From JBMYRH01 sp049602155 (GTDB taxonomy: Bacteria > Myxococcota_A > UBA9042 > PHBI01 > JBMYRH01), in NCBI GenBank assembly GCA_049602155.1, contig JBMYRH010000002.1, positions 186,001-250,000 on the forward strand: a stretch of DNA of 64,000 bases, written 5' to 3'. Positions 1 to 8,309 of the stretch are shown here, piece after piece. The position numbers and the translations under genes were made by a program. Every line of letters begins with the position of its first letter. The first letter of the stretch is position 1. Under the pieces are notes generated by a model that saw nothing but the letters and a program-made list of their open reading frames with translations, ran no database searches and was not told the DNA's origin.

Positions 1-1
1 C

Positions 2-964
2 AAGCGCCTCGAGGACTACTTCTCGGAGCGCTACATCGAGCGCGTCATCTCTTACAGAGTGCGTCGTGGTGATGTGATCGCCAAAGTAGCCGCTGAGTAC
101 GGTGAGGCGCCGATTTGGCTCCTCGAAGAGTTCAACCAGACCGATTTCCGCTCCTTGCAGCCTGGGGACACCATCTTGATCCCGACGGTCAAGCGCATGC
201 GCGGCGGTCGACGTGCTCCACCACGCCTCCAGGTCGTCGACAAGGACGGACGGCCACTCAGCGATGAGAAGCGTCAGGCCCTCGGCGACAAGCTTCGGCT
301 TGATCTGCTTGGCCAAGCGCGCCTCGCCATGGACGACTCCAACGTCTTCCAGCGCAGCGGAAGGGCCACGAGTACCACGTCGACTGGCACGCTCTTGCCG
401 ACCTCTAACCTGGTCCCCGCCGTGATCACCCCGGGTGGGATTCAGCCCGCGACGGTCGCCACGCCGACGGCCAATGTCTTGCCGAACGCTGCCGCGACAC
501 CTGCACCCCGCGTGGCCCCTCGTGAGGTCATCGTGAAGCCAGGGGAGACCTTGAGCCACTACGCATCCTGGTCCGGCCTCACCGTCGCCAGCATCCTCAA
601 GGCGAACGCGGGGCTTGAGCCCGAGCTGCTCTTCGCAGGGCGCCGCATTAAGCTCCCGCTCAGTGACTTGGCCTACGCCGACTTTGTGTTAGCGAGGGCG
701 GGCACCCGTCGGGCACCAGCGACCGCGAAGGGCGCGAAAGCGGCCGCAGGGAAGAAGCTGCCAGCCGTGATCAAGGCGGGCCCTAAGGCCCCGGCTGATG
801 ATGCCTACACGACACACGTGGTGGCCTCTGGCGAGACGGCCACGGCCATCGCGAAGAAGCTTGGCCTGAAGCTCTCTGACCTGAAGAAGGCTAACCCGGG
901 GCGAAACCTCGACTTGCTCTACGTGGGCGGCCGCATTCGGGTCCCCAAGAAGGCCCGGAAATAG
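2..964 (+). CDS. LysM-repeat protein, 3' part (5' end outside window)
   Basis: The reading frame is open from base 2, so the gene begins upstream; the GTG at 59 lies inside the first LysM domain and is not a real start. The 320 visible residues hold three LysM domains, at about 18-62 (YRVRRGDVIAKVAAEYG to PGDTILIP), 175-220 (VKPGETLSHYASWSG) and 269-317 (VASGETATAIAKKLGL). They are separated by Ala/Thr/Pro-rich and Lys-rich linkers. LysM binds N-acetylglucosamine in peptidoglycan, so this is an envelope protein. The missing N-terminus could be a lytic transglycosylase of the MltD type, which often ends in LysM repeats; that is inference because no catalytic domain is in view. Confidence 0.85.
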   Translation, partial: KRLEDYFSERYIERVISYRVRRGDVIAKVAAEYGEAPIWLLEEFNQTDFRSLQPGDTILIPTVKRMRGGRRAPPRLQVVDKDGRPLSDEKRQALGDKLRLDLLGQARLAMDDSNVFQRSGRATSTTSTGTLLPTSNLVPAVITPGGIQPATVATPTANVLPNAAATPAPRVAPREVIVKPGETLSHYASWSGLTVASILKANAGLEPELLFAGRRIKLPLSDLAYADFVLARAGTRRAPATAKGAKAAAGKKLPAVIKAGPKAPADDAYTTHVVASGETATAIAKKLGLKLSDLKKANPGRNLDLLYVGGRIRVPKKARK

Positions 965-1136
965 CGGCTGAGCGCTCGCCCGCCTCGTTCAGAACCCGTC
1001 TCCCCTAGAGTCGTGAAGATAACGCTTTGAAAGCAAAGCGAATTCATGGGCGTTTAGGGCGCCGTAAGGGCTTTACAGTCCGTGGACCACGTGCTAACTC
1101 AGGCGCAGCCTGACGACACGGGCACTAGGAGCGACT
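965..1136. other. Intergenic region upstream of gyrB
   Basis: These 172 bases hold a perfect 7-bp inverted repeat (CGCTTTG at 1023-1029 and CAAAGCG at 1034-1040, loop AAAG) without a following T-run, then a candidate gyrB promoter and an AGGAG ribosome binding site at 1127-1131. The hairpin may end the LysM transcript or act as a protein or supercoiling-sensitive site, but nothing in the sequence decides this. Confidence 0.4.
1072..1100 (+). promoter_or_regulatory. Candidate sigma70-type promoter of gyrB
   Basis: TTTACA at 1072-1077 and TAACTC at 1095-1100 are separated by 17 nt. The predicted start, near 1107, gives a leader of about 30 nt containing AGGAG before the ATG at 1137. Match judged by eye only. 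Confidence 0.4.
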
Positions 1137-3644
1137 ATGAGCGGCATTGAAGAGACCGAGAACGAGACCCCCACCGAGGCAGAGGTTGCCCCCACCGAGC
1201 CCGAGGTTGATGAGGGCCCTAACACCTTTACCGACGGCGACTATGACGCCGATAGCATCAAGGTGCTGAAGGGGTTGGAGGCGGTCCGTAAGCGCCCGGG
1301 GATGTACATCGGAGACACCGACGACGGGTCGGGTCTGCATCACATGGTCTTCGAGGTCGTCGACAACTCGGTGGATGAGGCGCTCGCGGGTCATTGCGAC
1401 ACCGTGTCGATTCAGATCCACATCGATAACTCGATCACCGTGTCGGACAACGGCCGTGGCATCCCCGTCGGAGCGCACGAAGACGGCCGCAGCGCGCTTG
1501 AGGTCGTGATGACCGAGCTGCACGCCGGCGGTAAGTTCGACGACAACTCCTACAAGGTCTCGGGCGGTCTACACGGCGTGGGTGTCAGCGTCGTGAACGC
1601 CTTGAGCGAGTGGCTGGTGGTCGAGGTCCGCCGCGATGGGCGTCTGCATCGGCAACGCTACATGCGTGGCATCCCTGATGGTGGGATGGAGACCCTCGGC
1701 GAGACGACCGAGACCGGGACGACGGTCACCTTCAAGCCCGACCGCGAGATGTTCACGATGTTCGAGTACAGCTTTGACCAGCTGGCGAGTCGCTTGCGTG
1801 AGCTTGCGTACTTGAACAGCGGCCTGACCATCGAGCTGGCTGACCAGCGTGCAGATGGTCACGAGGCTGTCTTCAGTTACGAGGGAGGCATCGCCAGCTT
1901 CGTCAGCGACATTGGGAAGACCAAGCACCCTCTGCACGATGGCGTGTTGGCCATCCGGGGCGAGCGCGACGAGATCTATGTCGACATCGCGCTGCAGTGG
2001 AATCAGACCTATCAGCAGCAGATCTTCTGCTTCACCAACAACATCCGAAACCGAGACGGTGGTACCCACCTGACCGGCTTCCGTTCAGCTTTGACCCGCA
2101 CCGTGAACGCGTACGCGGACGAGAAAGGCCTGACCAAGCAGCTCAAGATGAGCCTCGGCGGAGATGACATCCGCGAGGGCTTGGTCGCGGTGATCTCCGT
2201 GAAGGTCCCTGATCCGAAGTTTTCGTCTCAGACGAAGGACAAGCTCGTCTCCTCTGAAGTGAAGACGGCGGTGGAGACGCTCTTCAACGACAAGTTCGCG
2301 GACTACCTCGAGGAGCACCCTCAGGTCGCGAAGTCGGTCATCATGAAGGCTGTCGACGCGGCGCGTGCACGGGAGGCTGCCCGCAAGGCGCGTGAGACCG
2401 TGCGCCGCAAAGGCGCATTGGACTCGGCGAGCCTCCCAGGCAAGCTGGCGGATTGCCAAGAGCGCGACCCGACGCGCGCTGAACTTTACATCGTCGAGGG
2501 CGACTCCGCTGGCGGCTCTGCAAAGCAGGGACGCTCGCGGGCGACGCAGGCCATTTTGCCCCTCCGTGGCAAGATCCTGAACGTCGAGAAGGCGCGCTTC
2601 GACAAGATGCTCTCATCGAACGAGATCGTGACGTTGATCACGGCGCTGGGTACCGGGATCGGGCCGGACAGCTATGACGCAGACAAGGTGCGCTACCATC
2701 AGATCGTGATCATGACGGACGCCGACGTCGACGGTCAGCACATTCGAACGCTGCTCCTGACGTTCTTCTACCGGCAGATGCCGGAGCTGGTGGAGCGCGG
2801 ATACCTCTACATTGCTCAGCCGCCGCTCTATAAAGTGAAGAAGGGCAAGAGCGAGCGCTACCTCAAGGATGAGCCGGCGATGTCGTCTCACTTGCTCGAC
2901 CAGGGCTCCCGTGGGTGGGAGCTCGTGTTGGCTGACGGCTCGACGCGCTCGAGTGAGGATCTTCGCTCTGTCGCTGAGCAGGCCATCCGGGTCGCGAGCC
3001 GCATCGACGGCATGGGGCGTCGCCGCGACGGCCGCGTCATTGAGGCTTTGCTTGAGGCCACGGCGCTGAACGCAGAGCGCTTGCGTTTCCCGGAGGCGCT
3101 TGAGGCGGCCGCGAAGGAGATGGAGGCGTGGGTCGGTGATGTCTACCCCGAGATGATGCCCCTGGACTACGGCGTGACGCCTGATCCCGAGATCCCAGGT
3201 GCCCACCGCCTGACGCTCCGGACCTTCGTCAACGGCGTGCCTCGCGACACGGTGCTTAACGATGCCTTCCTGAGCTCCCCGGAGTTCCTCGATGTCCGCA
3301 CCATCTGTGACCGCATCGCCAGCATCGCCCCCGCACCCTTCGTGGTACGCAAGGGAGAGGATGAGCCCGTGAACTTGCGGACCCTCGCTCAGGTGTTGGC
3401 GCACGTGAACAAGCAGGGCGGCAAGGGCCTCAGCATCCAGCGCTACAAGGGCCTCGGCGAGATGAACCCAGACCAGCTCTGGGAGACGACGATGGACCCC
3501 GAGGTCCGCACGCTGCTCCAGGTGCGCGTCGATGACGCCATCGCAGCCGACGAGATGTTCAGCGTCTTGATGGGTGACGAGGTAGAGCCACGCCGTCAAT
3601 TCATCCAGTCGAACGCGTTGAACGTTCAGAACCTCGACATCTGA
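1137..3644 (+). CDS. gyrB: DNA gyrase subunit B
   Basis: GyrB provides the ATPase and part of the DNA-cleavage core of the A2B2 gyrase that introduces negative supercoils. The 835-residue product has an acidic N-terminal tail of about 40 residues, then the GHKL ATPase domain (KRPGMYIGDT near residue 55, DNGRGIPV), the transducer domain, the TOPRIM motif EGDSAGGSAKQGR near 453 and the C-terminal KGLGEMNPDQLWETTMDP near 771. About 165 residues sit between the TOPRIM core and the tail, as in the long Gram-negative GyrB type rather than the roughly 640-residue short form. AGGAG lies 5 nt before the ATG. gyrA is not in the window. Confidence 0.98.
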   Translation: MSGIEETENETPTEAEVAPTEPEVDEGPNTFTDGDYDADSIKVLKGLEAVRKRPGMYIGDTDDGSGLHHMVFEVVDNSVDEALAGHCDTVSIQIHIDNSITVSDNGRGIPVGAHEDGRSALEVVMTELHAGGKFDDNSYKVSGGLHGVGVSVVNALSEWLVVEVRRDGRLHRQRYMRGIPDGGMETLGETTETGTTVTFKPDREMFTMFEYSFDQLASRLRELAYLNSGLTIELADQRADGHEAVFSYEGGIASFVSDIGKTKHPLHDGVLAIRGERDEIYVDIALQWNQTYQQQIFCFTNNIRNRDGGTHLTGFRSALTRTVNAYADEKGLTKQLKMSLGGDDIREGLVAVISVKVPDPKFSSQTKDKLVSSEVKTAVETLFNDKFADYLEEHPQVAKSVIMKAVDAARAREAARKARETVRRKGALDSASLPGKLADCQERDPTRAELYIVEGDSAGGSAKQGRSRATQAILPLRGKILNVEKARFDKMLSSNEIVTLITALGTGIGPDSYDADKVRYHQIVIMTDADVDGQHIRTLLLTFFYRQMPELVERGYLYIAQPPLYKVKKGKSERYLKDEPAMSSHLLDQGSRGWELVLADGSTRSSEDLRSVAEQAIRVASRIDGMGRRRDGRVIEALLEATALNAERLRFPEALEAAAKEMEAWVGDVYPEMMPLDYGVTPDPEIPGAHRLTLRTFVNGVPRDTVLNDAFLSSPEFLDVRTICDRIASIAPAPFVVRKGEDEPVNLRTLAQVLAHVNKQGGKGLSIQRYKGLGEMNPDQLWETTMDPEVRTLLQVRVDDAIAADEMFSVLMGDEVEPRRQFIQSNALNVQNLDI

Positions 3645-3721
3645 TGGACCTCGGCCATGCGTCATCCGTCCATCTGGATGGGTGACAGCGTGGGTGTGAA
3701 GCGTGGTATGAGGACGGCATC

Positions 3722-4417
3722 ATGGATGACGCCCGAGCCGAATACTTGCGAAGCATTGAGCAGCGCTTCATCGCGTTGCGAGGCCGTGGCTTTATGCTCT
3801 CGCCTCGCGATCTCGACATCGTCGAGCGTTGGCGTGTGGCAGGGATCCCGGTTCGCATTGTCTTGCGGGCCCTCGAGGATGGCGTGAAGTCCTTCATCGA
3901 TCGCAACACACCGGGGATGCCGCTGCCCAGCTCCTTGGCTTACTTCGAAAACCAGGTCGATAAAGCCGCGCTCCTTTGGCGGGAGCGCACGATGTCTTGG
4001 GGCGTGTCTGAGAAGCCCGGCGCTGCCAATGCCGCTCCGGGGCGCGGCGTGTTGCTCGACGCCACGATGGAGGCGGTGAGCGACGCAGGTCAGGAGAGTG
4101 ACGACGACGCGATCAAGGTGGTCCTCCGAGACACCTACCGGGCGATCCGCCAGTCGGCTGACCACGGTGATGAAGAGCCATGGGCGTTGATCGCGGCGCT
4201 CGACAGCGCCATGGTGGAGGCTGTGGAAGAGATCCTCGACCCAGCGATGCTTGATACGCTGCGCGCAGAGGCCTTGGAGAAGGTCTCTAAGCGTGGTGGG
4301 GCCAGTATGAGCCCTGACGCCAGAGACGCACGTCACCGCGCTGCGCTGACGACCTTGTTGCGCACACGCTGTGGGCTGCCGGACCTTGTGGAGGTACTGA
4401 ACGATGTCCGTGTGTGA
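3722..4417 (+). CDS. Protein of unknown function coupled to a DnaI/DnaC-like ATPase
   Basis: The 231-residue soluble protein starts at an ATG preceded by GAGG. The N-terminal 90 residues (FIALRGRGFMLSPRDLDIV, then a helical stretch) are charged and look like a compact helical or winged-helix domain; the middle is low in conservation-like features. I do not recognise the family. Its last 14 nt overlap the start of the AAA+ ATPase gene, so the two are probably translated together. By analogy with DnaD/DnaB plus DnaI in Bacillus or DnaT plus DnaC in Escherichia, it may be a partner in helicase loading; this rests on gene order alone. Confidence 0.75.
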   Translation: MDDARAEYLRSIEQRFIALRGRGFMLSPRDLDIVERWRVAGIPVRIVLRALEDGVKSFIDRNTPGMPLPSSLAYFENQVDKAALLWRERTMSWGVSEKPGAANAAPGRGVLLDATMEAVSDAGQESDDDAIKVVLRDTYRAIRQSADHGDEEPWALIAALDSAMVEAVEEILDPAMLDTLRAEALEKVSKRGGASMSPDARDARHRAALTTLLRTRCGLPDLVEVLNDVRV

Positions 4418-5210
4418 ACGATGCCATGGCTCAGGGGTGATACACCTCGAGGTAGGTAGCGAGACCGCGATGGCTGAAGTCTGCCGTTGCAAGCTGCCTT
4501 GCACGCTCTGCCATGGTTCGCAGTACGTCATCGAAGTCCGTAATGGGTACGAGGTCGCCGCCCCATGTTCATGCCAGGCGTTGAGCACTCGAGTGCGCCT
4601 CTTCAACGAGGCTCGCCTCCCAGCAGGCTATGGGCTGAAGACGATCCCAGGGTTTGTGGACCAAGGCGGCGGCAATCAAGGGGAAATCAAGACCAAGCTG
4701 GCGCGTTATCAGGCGCGCTTTGATGACGCTACGGAGCGCGGCTTGGTCCTCGTGGGCCAGCCTGGCGTAGGCAAGACTCACCTTGTCTGCGGTCTCATCC
4801 ACTACTTCACATTAGAGCTGGGTATCGCCTGTCGGTTTGTGGACTTCTTTCACCTGACTGACCGCATCCGAGGGACCTTCGATAAGGGCGATGACGAGTC
4901 TCAAGCAAGCCTGATTAGACCGCTGGTCGACGTTCCGGTGCTGGTCATTGATGAGCTGGGTAAAGGGCAGGGGACTGCCTGGGAGCAAACGGTCATCGAT
5001 CAGCTGATCAGCCGTCGGTACAACGCAGGCCGTCTGGTCTTCGCGACCACGAACTTCATGCCTGAGGCTTGGCTGGATGCGAGCAGTGATAGGGTCAAGA
5101 CCGCTGTGGGGCTTGAGGAGCGGGTCGGTCCACGTATCTACAGCCGACTGGCTGAGATGTCGGACTTCCTCCTCGTGGCCGGTCCAGACCATCGCATTCA
5201 CAGCCCCTAA
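4404..5210 (+). CDS. AAA+ ATPase with N-terminal zinc-finger-like region (DnaI/DnaC-like helicase loader)
   Basis: The 268-residue protein has a cysteine-rich N-terminus (CERCHGSG, CRCK, CTLCHGS and CSCQ within the first 55 residues), resembling the CxxCxGxG knuckles of DnaJ. This is followed by an AAA+ domain with Walker A GQPGVGKTH near 118-126 and Walker B VLVIDELG near 179-186, in the style of DnaC, DnaI and IstB. A zinc-binding N-terminus joined to a DnaC-type AAA+ domain is the arrangement of the Bacillus helicase loader DnaI. No transposase or IS ends flank it, so IstB is unlikely. It overlaps the preceding gene by 14 nt and lies downstream of gyrB. Confidence 0.85.
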   Translation: MSVCERCHGSGVIHLEVGSETAMAEVCRCKLPCTLCHGSQYVIEVRNGYEVAAPCSCQALSTRVRLFNEARLPAGYGLKTIPGFVDQGGGNQGEIKTKLARYQARFDDATERGLVLVGQPGVGKTHLVCGLIHYFTLELGIACRFVDFFHLTDRIRGTFDKGDDESQASLIRPLVDVPVLVIDELGKGQGTAWEQTVIDQLISRRYNAGRLVFATTNFMPEAWLDASSDRVKTAVGLEERVGPRIYSRLAEMSDFLLVAGPDHRIHSP

Positions 5211-5221
5211 GGGCGGGCTTC

Positions 5222-6772
5222 TCAGCGGATCAGGGCGAAGAGCCAGATGATGCCGAGCACGTTGGCGATCAGCGAGCCAACTAAGACCAAAGCAGAGATC
5301 ACGCCGCGCGTCTTGAGTATCGTCTGCCGGTCTGTGCCTTCGCCGGGGCCGAGCCCATCGACCTCCACTTGGACGTCATCCATGAAGCTCTCTGCGGCGT
5401 ATGCGCGCAGTCGATCACGGCGATCGATGATGCTCTTCAGGATGGTCTCGGTCATCCAGCCTAAGACCAGGAAGAAGACCAGCGCGATGGCCGCGAGCAG
5501 CCGGCTCTTTTGGGTCTCATGGGCGTCTGATCGGCTGAGGAGATCGGACTCTTTGGTGCTCAAGAGGATGGTCTGCGGGGTCGGGGACTCACGTAGGATC
5601 GCCTGCCAATAGGCGGTCGCGATGGCGTCGTTCGTCTCGGGAGGCGCCACAAGCCCAGAGGGGTGCAGGAGCTGCTGGTCCCGCAGCTCGGTAAGCAACG
5701 CCTGGATGGGCTGCTCCTCGGAGACCAACAGGGGGGTCGTCGCGTACGCTTCCCCCAGCGCCCATGGGTGGTCACTGCACTGCAGGCTGTAGCGTCCTTC
5801 GGGCCACGGTCCGAGCTCTAAACTCAGGCCTCCGCCAGCGGCAGTTCCTCGTTGGCTCCACACCAGCACGTTGCCCTGGAAGAGGTCACAGAAGACCTCG
5901 GCGTCTGGACGCCACGTGGTCAGCCGCGCCGTCACCGGGCTCTCAGGAGTGAAGGTGGGCCGGGTCGTATTCAGGAGCATCTGTCGCCCGATAGGGACGA
6001 GCAGCTCCTCTATCTCCGTGGTGGCTCCGTTGTGCGTCGCTTGGATGATGAATCGGAAGCTGGGGCGCCGAGCGTCCACGGTGAAGCGGATGAGGCCTGA
6101 GCCATCCGTGGTCGCGGTGATAGCGCCGTCTGGGAGGCTTGGGTGGCCGACCTTCACGGAGGCCCCAGTGAGGGGGACGCCGCTCAGGTCGCGGACGCGC
6201 ACGAAGACTTCGTTATCTAAACCGGCAGACAGCACGCCGCCCTCGGGGAGGATGCTCACGCGATGGGCGCGCTCGGTCTTGGAGAGCGTCGGGGGGGACT
6301 CGGGGAGCGCTGGCTCTGGCGCCATACGGCGGACGGGCATCGTGAGGTGCAGTGCCTCTCGACGCCCCTCGGTCTCGATATCAAAGGTCAGCGCGACAGG
6401 GTCGTCGACGTCAGCGGGGATAGGGACGGAGACCAGCGCCGGTGAACCGGTTGCGGACACGCCCTGTGGGACACCGGCGATCTGGACATCACGTACCTCG
6501 ACCGTCGCGCCTCGTCGGCCATCCGCCCATGTGGAGACCACACGGAAGCTCGCGGGGAGACCCGCGCGGACCGCGGTGCCTCCGACGACCTTTAGGACGA
6601 CGACGTCACGGGGGCGATCGAGGTTCAGGTAGGTGACGCCCAGCACGAAGATCGCCGCGCCGACAAGCGCCACGACACATCGACGAAACGCTGGTTTATC
6701 CGCCAGCCCTACCCAGTTCGGCCTAAGAATGACGCTCGTGGATGCCCGTGATGGGCGTGGCCTCGAGGTCAC
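5222..6772 (-). CDS. Membrane-anchored protein with Ig/macroglobulin-like beta domains
   Basis: About 516 residues from a GTG at 6772, which overlaps the upstream LytM gene by 50 nt; a GTG at 6673 is an alternative start. One hydrophobic segment lies near the N-terminus (CVVALVGAAIFVLGVTYL). A long extracytoplasmic region has Ig-like or MG-type repeats (for example VFVRVRDLSGVPLTGASVKV and the sandwich GSGLIRFTVDARRP). Two C-terminal membrane helices follow (IALVFFLVLGWMTE and ALVLVGSLIANVLGIIWLF). The repeats resemble the Big_1 or alpha-2-macroglobulin MG domains that face stress or ligands in the periplasm. No catalytic motif is seen. Position directly after a LytM gene suggests an envelope role. 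Confidence 0.75.
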   Translation of the reverse strand: MTSRPRPSRASTSVILRPNWVGLADKPAFRRCVVALVGAAIFVLGVTYLNLDRPRDVVVLKVVGGTAVRAGLPASFRVVSTWADGRRGATVEVRDVQIAGVPQGVSATGSPALVSVPIPADVDDPVALTFDIETEGRREALHLTMPVRRMAPEPALPESPPTLSKTERAHRVSILPEGGVLSAGLDNEVFVRVRDLSGVPLTGASVKVGHPSLPDGAITATTDGSGLIRFTVDARRPSFRFIIQATHNGATTEIEELLVPIGRQMLLNTTRPTFTPESPVTARLTTWRPDAEVFCDLFQGNVLVWSQRGTAAGGGLSLELGPWPEGRYSLQCSDHPWALGEAYATTPLLVSEEQPIQALLTELRDQQLLHPSGLVAPPETNDAIATAYWQAILRESPTPQTILLSTKESDLLSRSDAHETQKSRLLAAIALVFFLVLGWMTETILKSIIDRRDRLRAYAAESFMDDVQVEVDGLGPGEGTDRQTILKTRGVISALVLVGSLIANVLGIIWLFALIR

Positions 6773-8126
6773 GGAGGAGCTGGTCGACTTCGGTCTCGAA
6801 GTGAGCTCGGTGCTCGTCCGGGACAGGGTCACCCTCGGTGAAGTCCGTGCGGAGCGGGTTCACGAGCTTCCCATTTTTGCGGAGGCTAAAGAGGAGCTTG
6901 GGAGCCCGAGCGATGCCGGTCTGCCCGACCTTCCCGATGACCGACTTCTGGTTGACCAAGCTGCCGACCTTGACGTGCCGTCCGATGGTGTCCAAGTGGC
7001 CGTAGGTGCTCGTGTATCCGTTGTCATGCTTGATCGTGACGGTCTTCCCGAGGGAGCCGCTCTCTCCGGAGAAGATGACCGTGCCACTTGAGACGGCCCA
7101 TACAGGGGTCCCAGCGCTGGCGGTGTAGACGACCGGAGAGGCCTTCTTCAACCCGTGACGGATTCCGCTCTGGCCTCGAGACGAGACGCGTGTGTACTTC
7201 AAGGGGGACTTCAGGAACTCCTTACGGACGGCGCGCCCGCCATCGGTGAAGTAACCGTCATCTCCTTGGGGGCTGGTGTAGTGCACGATGCGCTTGTGCC
7301 CGAACTTGCCGTGGTACTCGGCTGCGAGCACTTTGCCGTACTTCAGGAAGCGGCCGTCGACCGAGATCTTCTCGACGATGACTCGGAACTCGTCCCCTTG
7401 GCGGACATCTTGGAAGAAGTCGACGTCCCAAGCGAAGAGGTCGATGAAGAGGCCACCAAGCTGGGCGCCTTCGCCGCAGCGAGCGATCGCGCCGTAGAGG
7501 CTTGATTTGATCGCGCAGCCGACCCGCGCCAGCTCGACCCGTGTGGGCACAGCGACGCGCTTGGCGCGATAGTCGCCTGTGGAGGTGGCGATCACCTCGA
7601 AGACATCGAGGGGGGTGCGCACGTAGCGGAAACGGTGGACTTGACCTTCATCGTCGAGCCAAGCCTCGAAGTCGTCACCGACCTGAGCGTTCCTGAAGTC
7701 AAAGACTGACGCCATAGCGTGGGTCAGCGGGAGCGCCGTGCGGTGGTCGACGCCTTCGCTCTTCAGCGCCTTCAAGATGGTCTGCCCACGACGCAGCTTC
7801 CCGGCGACCTTGCGGCCCATGGGCTCACCGAAGTCATCAAGGGGGAGCAGCTCAAGGTCTTGCTCGTCGGTTGTCGGCGGGCCCATCTCGCGCTCGGTGG
7901 CCGAGGTCGGCTCGTGCGATTGCGGGACCGCGACAGGGTGGTTCAACCGCTCTTCTAACGTCGGTGGAGCGACATTGTCGCTCCCAGAGAAGAAGAGGCC
8001 GTAGTTCAGCGCCCCGAGCATCAAGACGACGAAGAAGGCGCTTCCTCGCGTACGACCCGCACCACGCTGCGGACGACGGTAGGTCGAGCGCAGAAGGATG
8101 GGCTTGTCGAGGCGGTTCGGGAGCAC
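6723..8126 (-). CDS. M23/LytM-domain protein with degenerate metal site
   Basis: M23 (LytM) enzymes cut peptidoglycan cross-bridges; degenerate members regulate amidases (EnvC, NlpD). This 467-residue protein has a Lys/Arg-rich cytoplasmic N-terminus, one membrane helix (FFVVLMLGALNYGLFF), a middle region like the MepM/OapA type and a C-terminal LytM fold (GTPVWAVSSGTVIFSG, YGHLDTIG, KNGKLVNPL). The zinc-binding H-x3-D is replaced by A-x3-V just before GTPV, and the HLH motif reads KLL, so it is probably not a peptidase. The GTG at 8126 is preferred because GAGG lies about 5 nt upstream; the earlier in-frame GTG at 8201 has no such site. Confidence 0.9.
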   Translation of the reverse strand: MLPNRLDKPILLRSTYRRPQRGAGRTRGSAFFVVLMLGALNYGLFFSGSDNVAPPTLEERLNHPVAVPQSHEPTSATEREMGPPTTDEQDLELLPLDDFGEPMGRKVAGKLRRGQTILKALKSEGVDHRTALPLTHAMASVFDFRNAQVGDDFEAWLDDEGQVHRFRYVRTPLDVFEVIATSTGDYRAKRVAVPTRVELARVGCAIKSSLYGAIARCGEGAQLGGLFIDLFAWDVDFFQDVRQGDEFRVIVEKISVDGRFLKYGKVLAAEYHGKFGHKRIVHYTSPQGDDGYFTDGGRAVRKEFLKSPLKYTRVSSRGQSGIRHGLKKASPVVYTASAGTPVWAVSSGTVIFSGESGSLGKTVTIKHDNGYTSTYGHLDTIGRHVKVGSLVNQKSVIGKVGQTGIARAPKLLFSLRKNGKLVNPLRTDFTEGDPVPDEHRAHFETEVDQLLRDLEATPITGIHERHS

Positions 8127-8309
8127 GTTTTCCTCGGCTTGGCGTGCGGTGACAGGCCAAGTTAGTTCGGGTGGGCTTCGTGGCGTCGACTGTGCGTACA
8201 CGGTAAGTCAGTTCGACGATGTACCGGCACCTAGCATGCGCAGATCTGCGATGTCAATGCACGCGCAGCCTATATATAGACGCGAGCTCGTGAGGCCCTC
8301 GTTGACCGG
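8127..8309. other. Intergenic region between pdxA and the LytM gene
   Basis: The 183 bases hold the candidate promoter of the LytM gene, a 12-bp palindrome inside its spacer (8239-8250), and a second 10-bp palindrome CTATATATAG at 8269-8278. No further gene is seen. Confidence 0.5.
8228..8257 (-). promoter_or_regulatory. Candidate promoter with palindromic spacer (LytM gene)
   Basis: Read on the minus strand, TTGACA (8257-8252) and TAGGTG (8233-8228) are 18 nt apart. The spacer contains the perfect palindrome CGCAGATCTGCG at 8239-8250, placed where a repressor dimer would block RNA polymerase. The hexamers match the promoter form seen before pgi and the PilZ gene. Confidence 0.5.

Noticed and set aside
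1023..1040. Hairpin after the LysM gene as a Rho-independent terminator
   Set aside because: The stem is AT-mixed and only 7 bp, and no T-run follows; kept as a hairpin only.
4404..5210. IstB of an IS21-type element
   Set aside because: No istA transposase, no inverted repeats or target duplication, and an N-terminal zinc-type region not found in IstB.
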